A stretch of DNA of 37,774 bases, taken from positions 1-37,774 of the forward strand of contig DVIK01000003.1 of the NCBI GenBank assembly GCA_018711385.1. Direction: 5' to 3'. Both the position numbers and the translations under genes were made by a program. The notes below the pieces were generated by a model that was given only the letters and a program-made list of their open reading frames with translations, did not search any database and was not told where the DNA came from. Origin of the DNA: Candidatus Coproplasma avistercoris. Lineage in GTDB: Bacteria; Bacillota; Clostridia; Christensenellales; Borkfalkiaceae. Shown here in pieces: positions 22,198 to 29,942 of this stretch; the stretch's first letter is position 1, and each line of letters starts with the position of its first letter.

Positions 22198-22226
22198 TTG
22201 ACTTGCATAAAACAATTTGATATAAT
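22198..22226 (+). promoter_or_regulatory. gapA promoter
   Basis: TTGACT (22198-22203), 17 bp, TATAAT (22221-22226). The leader of about 86 nt holds a 7-bp hairpin (GGAGGGG/CCTCTCC, 22242-22260) that buries an SD-like AGGAGG, upstream of the real site GGAGG at about 22302. Confidence 0.92.
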
Positions 22227-22318
22227 ATTAGCGGATCGGAAGGAGGGGGACAACCTCTCCGCACGGTCTTTCGGATTTCGTTTCAATATCTTATTAAAAT
22301 CGGAGGAATACAAACATT

Positions 22319-23335
22319 ATGGCAAACGTAAAAGTTGCAATCAACGGTTTCGGCCGCATCGGCCGCCTTGCTTTCAGGCAGATGTTCGACGCCGAAGGTT
22401 ACGAGATCGTAGCTATCAACGACCTCACCAGCCCCAAGATGCTGGCTCACCTTCTCAAGTACGATTCCGCTCAGGGCAGATATAAGTATGCCGACAGCGT
22501 GACCGCAGGCGAAGATTCCATCACCGTAAACGGCAAGACCATCAAGATCTATGCCGAAAAGGACGCCGCCAACCTTCCCTGGAAGGAGCTCGACGTAGAC
22601 GTGGTTCTCGAGTGCACCGGCTTCTACACCTCTAAGGAAAAGGCTTCCGCACACATCAAGGCAGGCGCCAAGAAGTGCGTTATCTCCGCTCCCGCGGGCA
22701 ACGACCTTCCCACCGTTGTATTCAGCGTAAACGAAAAGACCTTAAAGGCCACCGATACAGTCATCTCCGCTGCAAGCTGCACCACCAACTGCCTTGCACC
22801 CATGGCAGACACCCTCAACAAGTTCTGCAAGATCAAGAAGGGTTACATGACCACCATCCACGCATACACCGGCGATCAGATGGTTCTCGACGGCCCTCAC
22901 CGTAAGGGCGATTTAAGGCGCGCAAGGGCTGCTGCAGTGAACATCGTTCCCAACAGCACGGGCGCGGCTAAGGCTATCGGCCTCGTTATTCCCGAGCTCA
23001 ACGGCGTGCTCGACGGCTGCGCACAGCGTGTGCCCGTTCCCACCGGTTCGCTCACTCAGCTCATCGCGATCTGCGAAGGCGAAGTTGACGCGAAGAGCGT
23101 TAACGCGGCAATGAAGGCCGCTTCCAGCGCTTCCTTCGGATACACCGAAGAGGAGATCGTTTCCTCCGATATCGTAGGCATGACCTACGGTTCGCTGTTC
23201 GACGCTACCCAGACCAAGTGCATGCCCATGGGCGACGGCACGACCCTCGTAAAGGTCGTTGCATGGTACGACAACGAAAATTCGTACACTTCCCAGATGG
23301 TTCGCACCATCAAGTATTTCGCCGAACTCAAGTAA
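22319..23335 (+). CDS. gapA: Glyceraldehyde-3-phosphate dehydrogenase
   Basis: 338 residues, type I phosphorylating GAPDH. Rossmann start [12 protein letters not shown]; catalytic Cys in [22 protein letters not shown], then [18 protein letters not shown], and [11 protein letters not shown] near the end. Codon use is visibly more uniform than in neighbouring genes, as expected for a highly expressed protein. The ribosome site GGAGGAA lies rather far (about 12 nt) from the ATG. Confidence 0.98.
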   Translation: MANVKVAINGFGRIGRLAFRQMFDAEGYEIVAINDLTSPKMLAHLLKYDSAQGRYKYADSVTAGEDSITVNGKTIKIYAEKDAANLPWKELDVDVVLECTGFYTSKEKASAHIKAGAKKCVISAPAGNDLPTVVFSVNEKTLKATDTVISAASCTTNCLAPMADTLNKFCKIKKGYMTTIHAYTGDQMVLDGPHRKGDLRRARAAAVNIVPNSTGAAKAIGLVIPELNGVLDGCAQRVPVPTGSLTQLIAICEGEVDAKSVNAAMKAASSASFGYTEEEIVSSDIVGMTYGSLFDATQTKCMPMGDGTTLVKVVAWYDNENSYTSQMVRTIKYFAELK

Positions 23336-23355
23336 TTTATTGATTGCTTAAAGCA

Positions 23356-23394
23356 GGGGCGTCCGTTTTTCGGGCGCCCCTTAATTTAAATTTT
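23356..23394 (+). terminator. gapA terminator
   Basis: GGGGCGTCCG-TTTTT-CGGGCGCCCC (one G-T pair) then TTAATTTAAATTTT. Confidence 0.9.
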
Positions 23395-23423
23395 GCGCCG
23401 CGTGCGCTGAATGGGGGGAGAAT

Positions 23424-23981
23424 ATGAAAAGAAAGGCGCTCATGTGGATATTCTGCGTGCTTCTTTACGCAATGCAGATACCTTTTATCGGCATAGTTAT
23501 CGGCATTGCGGCAGATCCTGATTTTTCCGATTCCGTCATACGGGCGGTGGAAATCTACTGCGTCGCGATGTGCGCGGTCGTTGTAATGTTGTGTGTGGCT
23601 CAACTGATTGCCGCAGTAAAGGGGGACGCGGCTTGTTGTCCGTTTGCCGTTACAATGGCGGTAAAGTTGGCGCTCATACCGTTTTTTATAATAAATTTTG
23701 TCATATGGCTCATATTGTGGCTGGGCACGTTCAATTTGTTCCTTATATGGTTTGCGCCGGCCGTGTGGCTGATATCTCTCTCATCCACATACATATTCAT
23801 GCTTGGCGGTGGTGCCTGGAACATAGTTTATCTGATACGCCTCTTCATGCGCGAAAAGAAGTGTAGGTATCTGTTGTATGCAGTTATGCATTTTATATAT
23901 GTTGCAGACGTCGTTGCCGCAGTGCTTGCGTATTCAGACGGTAAACATGAACGTATAGAGATGTCCGCCGGAGAGGTCTGA
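23424..23981 (+). CDS. Polytopic membrane protein of unknown function
   Basis: 185 residues with about five hydrophobic helices (about 7-30, 45-64, 75-100, 103-133, 148-170). The GGGGGGAG ribosome site is clear. No conserved motif or family was recognised. It is monocistronic between gapA and a strong hairpin, so context gives no function. Confidence 0.75.
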   Translation: MKRKALMWIFCVLLYAMQIPFIGIVIGIAADPDFSDSVIRAVEIYCVAMCAVVVMLCVAQLIAAVKGDAACCPFAVTMAVKLALIPFFIINFVIWLILWLGTFNLFLIWFAPAVWLISLSSTYIFMLGGGAWNIVYLIRLFMREKKCRYLLYAVMHFIYVADVVAAVLAYSDGKHERIEMSAGEV

Positions 23982-24031
23982 AGGTTTTGTTTTACGTATG
24001 GCTCCGGTCATGTTTCATATAATAAAAATCT

Positions 24032-24064
24032 GCCGCCCGCGCAAAATTGCGCGGGCGGCTTAAC
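24032..24064. terminator. Strong terminator hairpin
   Basis: GCCGCCCGCGCAA-AA-TTGCGCGGGCGGC, 13 bp, then TTAACTT. Confidence 0.85.
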
Positions 24065-24073
24065 TTATTGTAA

Positions 24074-24121
24074 TTGTCATTTTGAGCGGAGGCGGCAGCC
24101 GCAGCCGAAAAATCTCTGCCG
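24074..24121. repeat. Dispersed intergenic repeat of the GTCATT-TGAGCG type
   Basis: TTGTCATTTTGAGCGGAG followed by an imperfect palindrome GGCGGCAGCCGCAGCC and AAAAATCTCTGCC. The framework (TGTCATT.TGAGCG ... GAA.AATCTC) resembles a widespread REP-like intergenic element of several bacterial phyla. A single copy is in this window. Confidence 0.55.
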
Positions 24122-24161
24122 TAAGAACGCCTGCCGCGGGTTTGTTGCCCTAAAAATCATT

Positions 24162-25259
24162 TTACACGTTGAAGCGGAAGAGCACCACGTCGCCGTCCTT
24201 TATGACGTAGTCCTTGCCCTCGCTGCGCACCTTGCCCTTTTCGCGCGCGCCGTTGTAGCCTCCGCACTCCAGAAGGGTCTCCCAGTCCACAACCTCTGCG
24301 CGTATGAAGCCGCGCTCGAAATCGCTGTGTATCTTACCCGCCGCCTGCGGCGCCTTGGTGCCCTTGACTATCGTCCATGCGCGCGTCTCCTTTTCGCCCG
24401 CGGTCAGGTATGAGATGAGGCCTAAAAGCTCATAGCTCTTTTTGATGAGCCTGTTCAGTCCGCTCTCCTTCAGTCCGAGCTCCTCCAGAAACATGGCGCT
24501 GTCCGCAGGATCCATCTGCGAAAGTTCCTCTTCGGTCTTTGCGCAGATGACCAGCACCTCGCTGCCCTCGGCCTTTGCATACTCCTTTACTTTGACTACG
24601 TTTGGTATCTCGTCCTCGGGCCTGCCCATATCCATCTCGGAGATGTTCGCGGCGTAGATGACGGGCTTTGCGGTGAGCAGGAACAGGTTGTCCATGAACG
24701 GCTTTTCCTCTTCCGTACATTCGAACAGCCTTGCGGGCTTCTCTTCGCCGAGGAACTTGTTCAGCCGTTCAAGGAAGGCGTATTCCGCCGCGGCCTCCTT
24801 GTTGCCGCCCCTGGCGGTGTTGCGTATCCTGTCTTCGCGCTTGCTCACTGCCTCTATGTCGGCGAGGATGAGCTCGAGAGTTATCGTCTGAATGTCGGAT
24901 ATGGGGTCGATTTTGTTTGAAACGTGCGTTACGTTGGGGTCTTCGAAGCAGCGCACCACGTGTACTATCGCGTCGCATTCGCGTATGTGCGAAAGGAACT
25001 TGTTGCCCAGTCCCTCGCCCTGCGAAGCGCCCTTCACAAGCCCCGCTATGTCCACGAATTCCACCACGGCGGGCGTAACTTTTTTGCTGTTGTATAGCGC
25101 GGCGAGCTTGTCCAGCCGCTCGTCGGGAACGGCTACAACGCCCACGTTGGGCTCTATGGTGCAGAAGGGGTAATTGGCGGCCTCGGCGCCGGCATGGGTT
25201 ATTGCATTGAATAGTGTGGACTTGCCCACGTTGGGCAATCCTACAACGCCTAATTTCAT
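24162..25259 (-). CDS. ychF: Redox-regulated ATPase YchF (OLA1 family)
   Basis: 365 residues from ATG 25259; the track adds 23 residues of upstream sequence. G1 is GLPNVGKST; G3 is DIAGLVKGAS; the G4 position lacks the usual NKxD, consistent with the ATP preference of the family (VIYAANISEMD). The C-terminal TGS domain starts near LISYLTAGEKETRAWTI and ends VLFRFNV. YchF associates with ribosomes and stress responses. AAAGGA precedes the ATG. Confidence 0.96.
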   Translation of the reverse strand: MKLGVVGLPNVGKSTLFNAITHAGAEAANYPFCTIEPNVGVVAVPDERLDKLAALYNSKKVTPAVVEFVDIAGLVKGASQGEGLGNKFLSHIRECDAIVHVVRCFEDPNVTHVSNKIDPISDIQTITLELILADIEAVSKREDRIRNTARGGNKEAAAEYAFLERLNKFLGEEKPARLFECTEEEKPFMDNLFLLTAKPVIYAANISEMDMGRPEDEIPNVVKVKEYAKAEGSEVLVICAKTEEELSQMDPADSAMFLEELGLKESGLNRLIKKSYELLGLISYLTAGEKETRAWTIVKGTKAPQAAGKIHSDFERGFIRAEVVDWETLLECGGYNGAREKGKVRSEGKDYVIKDGDVVLFRFNV

Positions 25260-25378
25260 GTCGTTTTCCTTTTGCGCGGCGGTGCTGAAAATTTCTGCGC
25301 TCCGCGGCGATTTTCTTGATAAAATCATAGCTATTATACTCTATTTTCAAAAATAGTCAAAACGCTTTGCGGCTTAAC

Positions 25379-25407
25379 TTGCTAAATTTTGCCGCTTATG
25401 TTAAAAT
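25379..25407 (+). promoter_or_regulatory. argS promoter
   Basis: TTGCTA, 17 bp, TAAAAT; the leader is about 22 nt. Confidence 0.65.
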
Positions 25408-25435
25408 TATGCCAGACTATAAAAGCGAGAAAGTT

Positions 25436-27112
25436 ATGGATTACAAAAAGTATATTTCGGAAAAACTCGCGGCGGAGGGCATATCTGCCGAAGAGATATA
25501 TTCCTCGATAGCCCTGCCGCCCGACCCTTCGATGGGCGACTATGCTCTGCCCTGCTTCAAGTTCGCAAAGGTGCTCCGCAAGAGTCCCGCCGTCATAGCG
25601 CAGACGCTCGCGCAAAGTTTCCCCGCCGACGGCGTCATCGAAAGGGCGGAGGCTGTGAACGGCTACCTCAACTTCACGATAAACAAGGGCGCGCTCGCGC
25701 GCGAAACGATAGACGGAGTGCTCGCCGCGGGCGAAAGGTACGGCTCCTCAGCGGAGGGTGCGGGCAGGACGGTGTGCATAGACTACTCCTCGGTGAACAT
25801 AGCCAAGCCCTTCCATATCGGGCATCTGTCCACCACGGCGATAGGCAGCGCGCTCTACAAGATATTCAATTTCCTCGGCTATAAGGCCGTAGGCATAAAC
25901 CACCTCGGCGACTACGGCACCCAGTTCGGCAAGCTCATCTGCGCATACAAGCACTGGGGCGACAGGGAGGAGGTCGAAAAGGGCGGCATACACGCCATAA
26001 ACGACCTGTACGTGCGCTTCAATTCAGAGGCTACCGAGCAGATGGAACAGGAGGCGCGCGAATACTTCCGCCTTATCGAGAGCGGCGACAAAGAGGCGAA
26101 CGAGCTGTTCGATTGGTTCAAGGAACTCACTCTTGAATACGTGAAGGGCATCTACGAAAAGCTCAACGTCACGTTCGACAGCTACGCGGGCGAGCGCTTC
26201 TATACCGACAAGATGGGCCCTGTGGTAGATGAACTGCGCGAAAAAGGGCTGCTGAAAGAGAGCGAAGGCGCGCAGATAGTCGACCTCGAGCCCTACGGAA
26301 TGCCGCCCTGCCTGATACTGCGTTCCGACGGTGCTTCGCTCTACGCCACGCGCGATCTGGCCGCTGCCATCTACCGCAAAAAGACCTACGACTTCTACAA
26401 ATGCCTGTATGTGGTGGCGTATCAGCAGAACCTGCATTTCAGGCAGGTGTTCAAGGTGCTCGAGCTGATGGGCAGGGAGTGGGCAAAGGACCTGGTGCAC
26501 GTGGCATACGGCATGGTGTCGCTCGAAGACGGCGCCATGTCTACCCGCAAGGGCAAGGTGGTGTGGCTGGAGGACGTAATAAACCGTTGCGTGGAAAAGG
26601 CGTACGGCATAATCTCCGAAAAGAACCCCGATCTTGAAAACAAGCGGGAAGTGGCGGAAAAGGTGGGCATAGGCGCAGTTATCTTCGGCGCGCTCTACAA
26701 CAGCAAGATAAAGGACATAGTATTCTCTTACGACAAGGTGCTCTCGTTCGAGGGCGAAACGAGCGTATATGTGCAGTACACGTGCGCGCGCGCCAACTCC
26801 GTCATCGAAAAGGGCGGCGTGCCCGCAAGCTACACAGTCCCCGAGCTTCTGCCGCAGGAGGCGGAGGTTGTCAAGGCCATAGCGGCCTTCCCGCAGGCGG
26901 TAAAGGATGCAGCCGAAAAGTACGAGCCGAGCATCGTAGCCCGTTACGCCGTCGATCTTGCCCAGAAGTTCAACAAGTTCTATTTCGACTGCAAAATACT
27001 CACCGCCGGGGAAGAGCGCAGGGATTTCCGCCTCGCGCTCACCGCCGCCGCGCTCACCGCGCTGAAAAACGCGCTCACTCTGCTCGGCATAGGCGTACCC
27101 GAAAAGATGTAA
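25436..27112 (+). CDS. argS: Arginyl-tRNA synthetase
   Basis: 558 residues from ATG 25436; the track's 23 extra residues start upstream of the promoter -10. Order: N-terminal tRNA D-loop domain, then class I HIGH motif in NIAKPFHIGHLSTTAIG, NHLGDYGTQFGK, and a KMSKS-equivalent loop MSTRKGKVV, which is normal for many ArgRS. The C-terminal anticodon-binding helical domain begins VYVQYTCARANSVI. It is followed 41 bp later by the HAD phosphatase gene, probably co-transcribed. Confidence 0.97.
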   Translation: MDYKKYISEKLAAEGISAEEIYSSIALPPDPSMGDYALPCFKFAKVLRKSPAVIAQTLAQSFPADGVIERAEAVNGYLNFTINKGALARETIDGVLAAGERYGSSAEGAGRTVCIDYSSVNIAKPFHIGHLSTTAIGSALYKIFNFLGYKAVGINHLGDYGTQFGKLICAYKHWGDREEVEKGGIHAINDLYVRFNSEATEQMEQEAREYFRLIESGDKEANELFDWFKELTLEYVKGIYEKLNVTFDSYAGERFYTDKMGPVVDELREKGLLKESEGAQIVDLEPYGMPPCLILRSDGASLYATRDLAAAIYRKKTYDFYKCLYVVAYQQNLHFRQVFKVLELMGREWAKDLVHVAYGMVSLEDGAMSTRKGKVVWLEDVINRCVEKAYGIISEKNPDLENKREVAEKVGIGAVIFGALYNSKIKDIVFSYDKVLSFEGETSVYVQYTCARANSVIEKGGVPASYTVPELLPQEAEVVKAIAAFPQAVKDAAEKYEPSIVARYAVDLAQKFNKFYFDCKILTAGEERRDFRLALTAAALTALKNALTLLGIGVPEKM

Positions 27113-27153
27113 AAGCGTTTTGCCGCGTGCGGCGGAGGTTATAAATAAAACAG

Positions 27154-27816
27154 ATGATAAAAGCTATCGTTTTCGATCTCGACGGCACGTTGCTCGATAC
27201 CTCGCGCGATATACGCTTCGTGCTGAATAACAGCCTCGCAAAGTTCGGGCTGCCGCCCGTATCTTCGGGGGCGCTGCGCGCGATGCTGGGCGACGGCGCC
27301 TATAACCTTGTCAGCCGCGCCGTGCCCGCCGGCAGGCGCGACCTCGTGCAGGCCGTCTACGAGGACTACGTCCCCGCATACGCCTCGCACGACAATTCCC
27401 GCACCGTGCTCTACCAGGGTGAGGACGGGGCGCTTAAAAGGCTGAAGGCGGCGGGTGTAAAACTCGCGGTGCTCTCCAACAAACCGCAGGACGCCACGCT
27501 CGCCTGCTGCAGGGACAAGCTCGGGGAATACGGCTTCGACATGGTGGTGGGTCAGGGCAGGTTTCCGCTGAAGCCCGACCCCTCAGCGCTGTACTACATG
27601 ATGGACAGTCTCGGCGTCGGCAAGGACGAGTGCCTGTTCACCGGCGACGGCGAAACGGACATAAACACCGCGCGCAACGCAGGCATTCAGTGCGTCTCCG
27701 TGCTGTGGGGGTTCAGGTCGCGCGAACAGCTCGCCGCTGCGGGCGGTACGTTGTTTGCGGAAAATTACACACAATATTTACAAATTTTACAACAAAAATT
27801 TTTGCTCAACGCTTGA
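27154..27816 (+). CDS. HAD-superfamily hydrolase (phosphoglycolate phosphatase-like)
   Basis: 220 residues. HAD motifs: DLDGTLLDT (I, nucleophile Asp), VLSNKP (II), LKPDPS (III, Lys) and TGDGETDINTA (IV). A helical cap lies between motifs I and II, the subfamily IA layout of Gph. The substrate is inferred only from family. The GGAGG site is unusually far (about 16 nt) from the ATG. Its stop codon lies within the -35 box of the rubrerythrin promoter. Confidence 0.88.
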   Translation: MIKAIVFDLDGTLLDTSRDIRFVLNNSLAKFGLPPVSSGALRAMLGDGAYNLVSRAVPAGRRDLVQAVYEDYVPAYASHDNSRTVLYQGEDGALKRLKAAGVKLAVLSNKPQDATLACCRDKLGEYGFDMVVGQGRFPLKPDPSALYYMMDSLGVGKDECLFTGDGETDINTARNAGIQCVSVLWGFRSREQLAAAGGTLFAENYTQYLQILQQKFLLNA

Positions 27817-27841
27817 TTTTCGGCTCGGGCTGTGATATAAT
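27813..27841 (+). promoter_or_regulatory. Rubrerythrin promoter
   Basis: TTGATT (overlapping the previous stop codon), 17 bp, TATAAT with extended -10 TGTGATATAAT. The same 11-mer ends the 26-bp repeated element. Confidence 0.88.
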
Positions 27842-27890
27842 CTTATTAAGATTGATTTCCAATAAAAAACTTATTTAAGGAGTAATTATA

Positions 27891-28424
27891 ATGAAAAGAT
27901 GTACTGTATGTGGCGAAATCGTAGCCGATGACGTGGAAGTATGCCCCGTATGCAAGGCAAAGACCTTCGTGCCCGTTGAAGAGACCGACGGCCCCAAGTT
28001 TGCCTGCGAGCATCACGTAGGCGACGGCGTAGTTGAAGATGCCGAAGTGATGGAAGGCCTCCGCGCCAACTTCGCCGGCGAGTGCACCGAAGTGGGCATG
28101 TACCTTGCAATGGCAAGGGTGGCCGAAAGGGAGGGCTATCCCGAGATCGCCGAAGCCTACAAGCGCTATGCCTATGAAGAGGCGGACCACGCATCCAAGT
28201 TTGCCGAACTGCTCGGCGAAGTAGTTACCGACAGCACCAAGAAGAATCTCGAGCTTCGCGTTGCGGCCGAAACGGGCGCGTGCGACGGCAAGTTCCAGCT
28301 TGCAAAGCGCGCAAAGCAGCTCGGCTATGACGCCATTCACGACACCGTTCACGAGATGGCTAAGGACGAAGCCCGCCACGGCGCAGGCTTTGCCGGCCTT
28401 CTCAAGAGGTATTTCGGCAAGTAA
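27891..28424 (+). CDS. Reverse-domain-order rubrerythrin
   Basis: 177 residues. An N-terminal rubredoxin-like iron site (CTVCGE and CPVCK, residues 4-7 and about 19-22) precedes a ferritin-like diiron domain. The diiron Glu/His residues are in [34 protein letters not shown] and [10 protein letters not shown]. Classical rubrerythrin has the opposite order; the reversed form is known from Clostridia as an NADH-linked peroxide/oxygen-scavenging enzyme. AAGGAG precedes the ATG. It implies an anaerobe with oxidative-stress defence. Confidence 0.95.
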   Translation: MKRCTVCGEIVADDVEVCPVCKAKTFVPVEETDGPKFACEHHVGDGVVEDAEVMEGLRANFAGECTEVGMYLAMARVAEREGYPEIAEAYKRYAYEEADHASKFAELLGEVVTDSTKKNLELRVAAETGACDGKFQLAKRAKQLGYDAIHDTVHEMAKDEARHGAGFAGLLKRYFGK

Positions 28425-28455
28425 GCCGTAAAACGGTAAGAAAAAAAGGAAAAGT

Positions 28456-28489
28456 AAAAAGGGACAGGCTCTGCGCCTGCCCCTTTTTT
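28456..28489 (+). terminator. Rubrerythrin terminator
   Basis: AAAAAGGGACAGGC-TCTGC-GCCTGCCCCTTTTTT, one A-C mismatch, with T tract. Confidence 0.9.
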
Positions 28490-28511
28490 GTGATATAGCA
28501 ATGCAAAATTA

Positions 28512-28547
28512 TGACACTTTGTGTCAATTATTGTCATTGGGGGGGGG
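28512..28547. promoter_or_regulatory. Perfect palindrome and G9 tract upstream of lipoprotein gene
   Basis: TGACAC-TTT-GTGTCA (28512-28526) is a perfect 6-bp inverted repeat, an operator-like site. A run of nine G (28539-28547) follows 12 bp later. Both lie about 80-115 bp upstream of a -10 TATAAT at 28625. Confidence 0.45.
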
Positions 28548-28662
28548 TAATTGAGCGGAAGGATCATTTCAATTTCATCGGAAAAATTTTGTCGCGCGTT
28601 TTCAGTTTCTGCTACAGTCAGACCGTATAATACAGGCAATAAGTTGAATACGGGAGGTAATC

Positions 28663-29289
28663 ATGAAAAAATTTGTATTATCGGTCATTGCGATATGTCT
28701 GAGTGCGGGCGTGCTCGCGGCTTCCGCTTGCGGAAGGGGCAGCAGCGGAATCGAGCAGTCTCTCAAGGATTTGCGCTTTGCCGACAGTTTCTCCGTTGAG
28801 TGCGAAAGTGAAATCATATTCCGCTGCAGCGGAGATGTTTTCTACTGGAAAAATATGTACGGCGACAGCTACCCCGGCGAGTATTGCGAATATTATTTTT
28901 CGCCCGACGGCGACGGGAAATATTGGGTATACGAGCAGGAGTTCAATGCCGACCAATGGACCAGGCAGGCATTGACGGCTCCCGAATACTACAGCTATTA
29001 TTATATGATAAAGTCGGGATTTGGCGCAGAGGAGAGTTTTATGCAGCTTATCGATCTCATCTGCATGGACTTCTCTGCCTTAGTCACTTATGAAGACGGA
29101 AAATATACGCTTATCGACGGCTTATATTACGGAGAACTTTCATTCCGGCAGGACGGCGGCGACATGATCTTTGAAACAGGCTATGACGGCGATACCGTAA
29201 GGTATACCGTGTCCGGCATAAACAGCACCGAGATTCGGCTGCCTGCGTCTTTGTCGCAGGCAGAGACCGGCGAAGTGATGTTGCCGTAA
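28663..29289 (+). CDS. Lipoprotein of unknown function
   Basis: 208 residues. The signal peptide ends with lipobox AASAC (Cys23). The mature part is acidic and tyrosine-rich, with beta-type segments (SFSVECESEIIFRCSG, YCEYYFSPDGDGKYWVYEQE, YYSYYYMIKSGFG). No family is recognised; the layout recalls solvent-exposed Firmicute lipoproteins of the LolA/LppX-like kind, which is speculative. GGAGGT precedes the ATG, and a -10 TATAAT is at 28625 without a clear -35. Confidence 0.75.
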   Translation: MKKFVLSVIAICLSAGVLAASACGRGSSGIEQSLKDLRFADSFSVECESEIIFRCSGDVFYWKNMYGDSYPGEYCEYYFSPDGDGKYWVYEQEFNADQWTRQALTAPEYYSYYYMIKSGFGAEESFMQLIDLICMDFSALVTYEDGKYTLIDGLYYGELSFRQDGGDMIFETGYDGDTVRYTVSGINSTEIRLPASLSQAETGEVMLP

Positions 29290-29446
29290 ACGGATATCTG
29301 CCGGTTTTTATGGAAAAATATCGTGCGGAAACAGTCTGTCGTGGCAGCAACGAGGCACGGCGAATTTGATCTGAACATATAATGTATTAACGGGCGGGAG
29401 GGAAAACTTCCGCCTGAAGGTACACACAAAAGGAAACGATATATAG

Positions 29447-29770
29447 ATGTGTTCAAATTGTAATTCAAACTGCGGCTGCGGCAGTTCCCGCTCCGGGTGC
29501 TGCGGCAGTTCACGTTCTTCCTGCGGCTGCAATTCGTCGCGCAATTCAGGCTGCGGCTGCAACTGGCCCGGGTTGCTGAACCTTTTCGACTGGTTCAGCG
29601 GCTGCAACAGCTGCAATTGCTGTTGGTTCGACGCCTATTACGCCGCCCAGTACGGCCTTTACGGCAACGCTTCCGACTCCTGCCCCAATTGCAGCTCTTC
29701 GTCCGGCACGGGACGTTCTTCCGGCTGCAACGGCTGCAACAGTTGCTGCGGTTGTTCGTGTAACGGCTGA
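29447..29770 (+). CDS. Small cysteine-rich protein (22 Cys in 107 residues)
   Basis: It consists almost entirely of Cys, Gly, Ser, Asn and Arg in CxC and CC clusters (CSNCNSNCGCGSS, SGCCGSS, CNGCNSCCGCSCNG). A central aromatic/hydrophobic patch NWPGLLNLFDWF and WFDAYYAAQYGLYG interrupts them. AAAGGAAAC precedes the ATG, and a strong terminator follows the stop, so it is probably a real single gene. It has no signal peptide. Options are a metal-binding or spore-coat-type protein, or a modified peptide precursor; no maturase is nearby. No family was recognised. Confidence 0.7.
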   Translation: MCSNCNSNCGCGSSRSGCCGSSRSSCGCNSSRNSGCGCNWPGLLNLFDWFSGCNSCNCCWFDAYYAAQYGLYGNASDSCPNCSSSSGTGRSSGCNGCNSCCGCSCNG

Positions 29771-29808
29771 AGGTAACTTTAACCGCAGGCAATAAGCCCT
29801 CCGTAACG

Positions 29809-29843
29809 CCCGCCCGCGCATACCTGCGCGGGCGGGTATTTTA
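29809..29843 (+). terminator. Terminator of Cys-rich gene
   Basis: CCCGCCCGCGCA-TACC-TGCGCGGGCGGG, a 12-bp stem, then TATTTTAT. Confidence 0.9.
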
Positions 29844-29906
29844 TATGCAGACAGCTTTCTGTCATTATGTTGCGGCCGCGTTTTGCCGCCGCGTGCGCCG
29901 TTAAAT

Positions 29907-29935
29907 TTGACTTAATGCCTGCCCGGTGGTAAAAT
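29907..29935 (+). promoter_or_regulatory. Promoter of Nudix-SDR gene (leaderless)
   Basis: TTGACT, 17 bp, TAAAAT with GTGG before the -10. The ATG lies seven bases after the -10, and no Shine-Dalgarno is present. Confidence 0.85.
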
Positions 29936-29942
29936 AACATAT

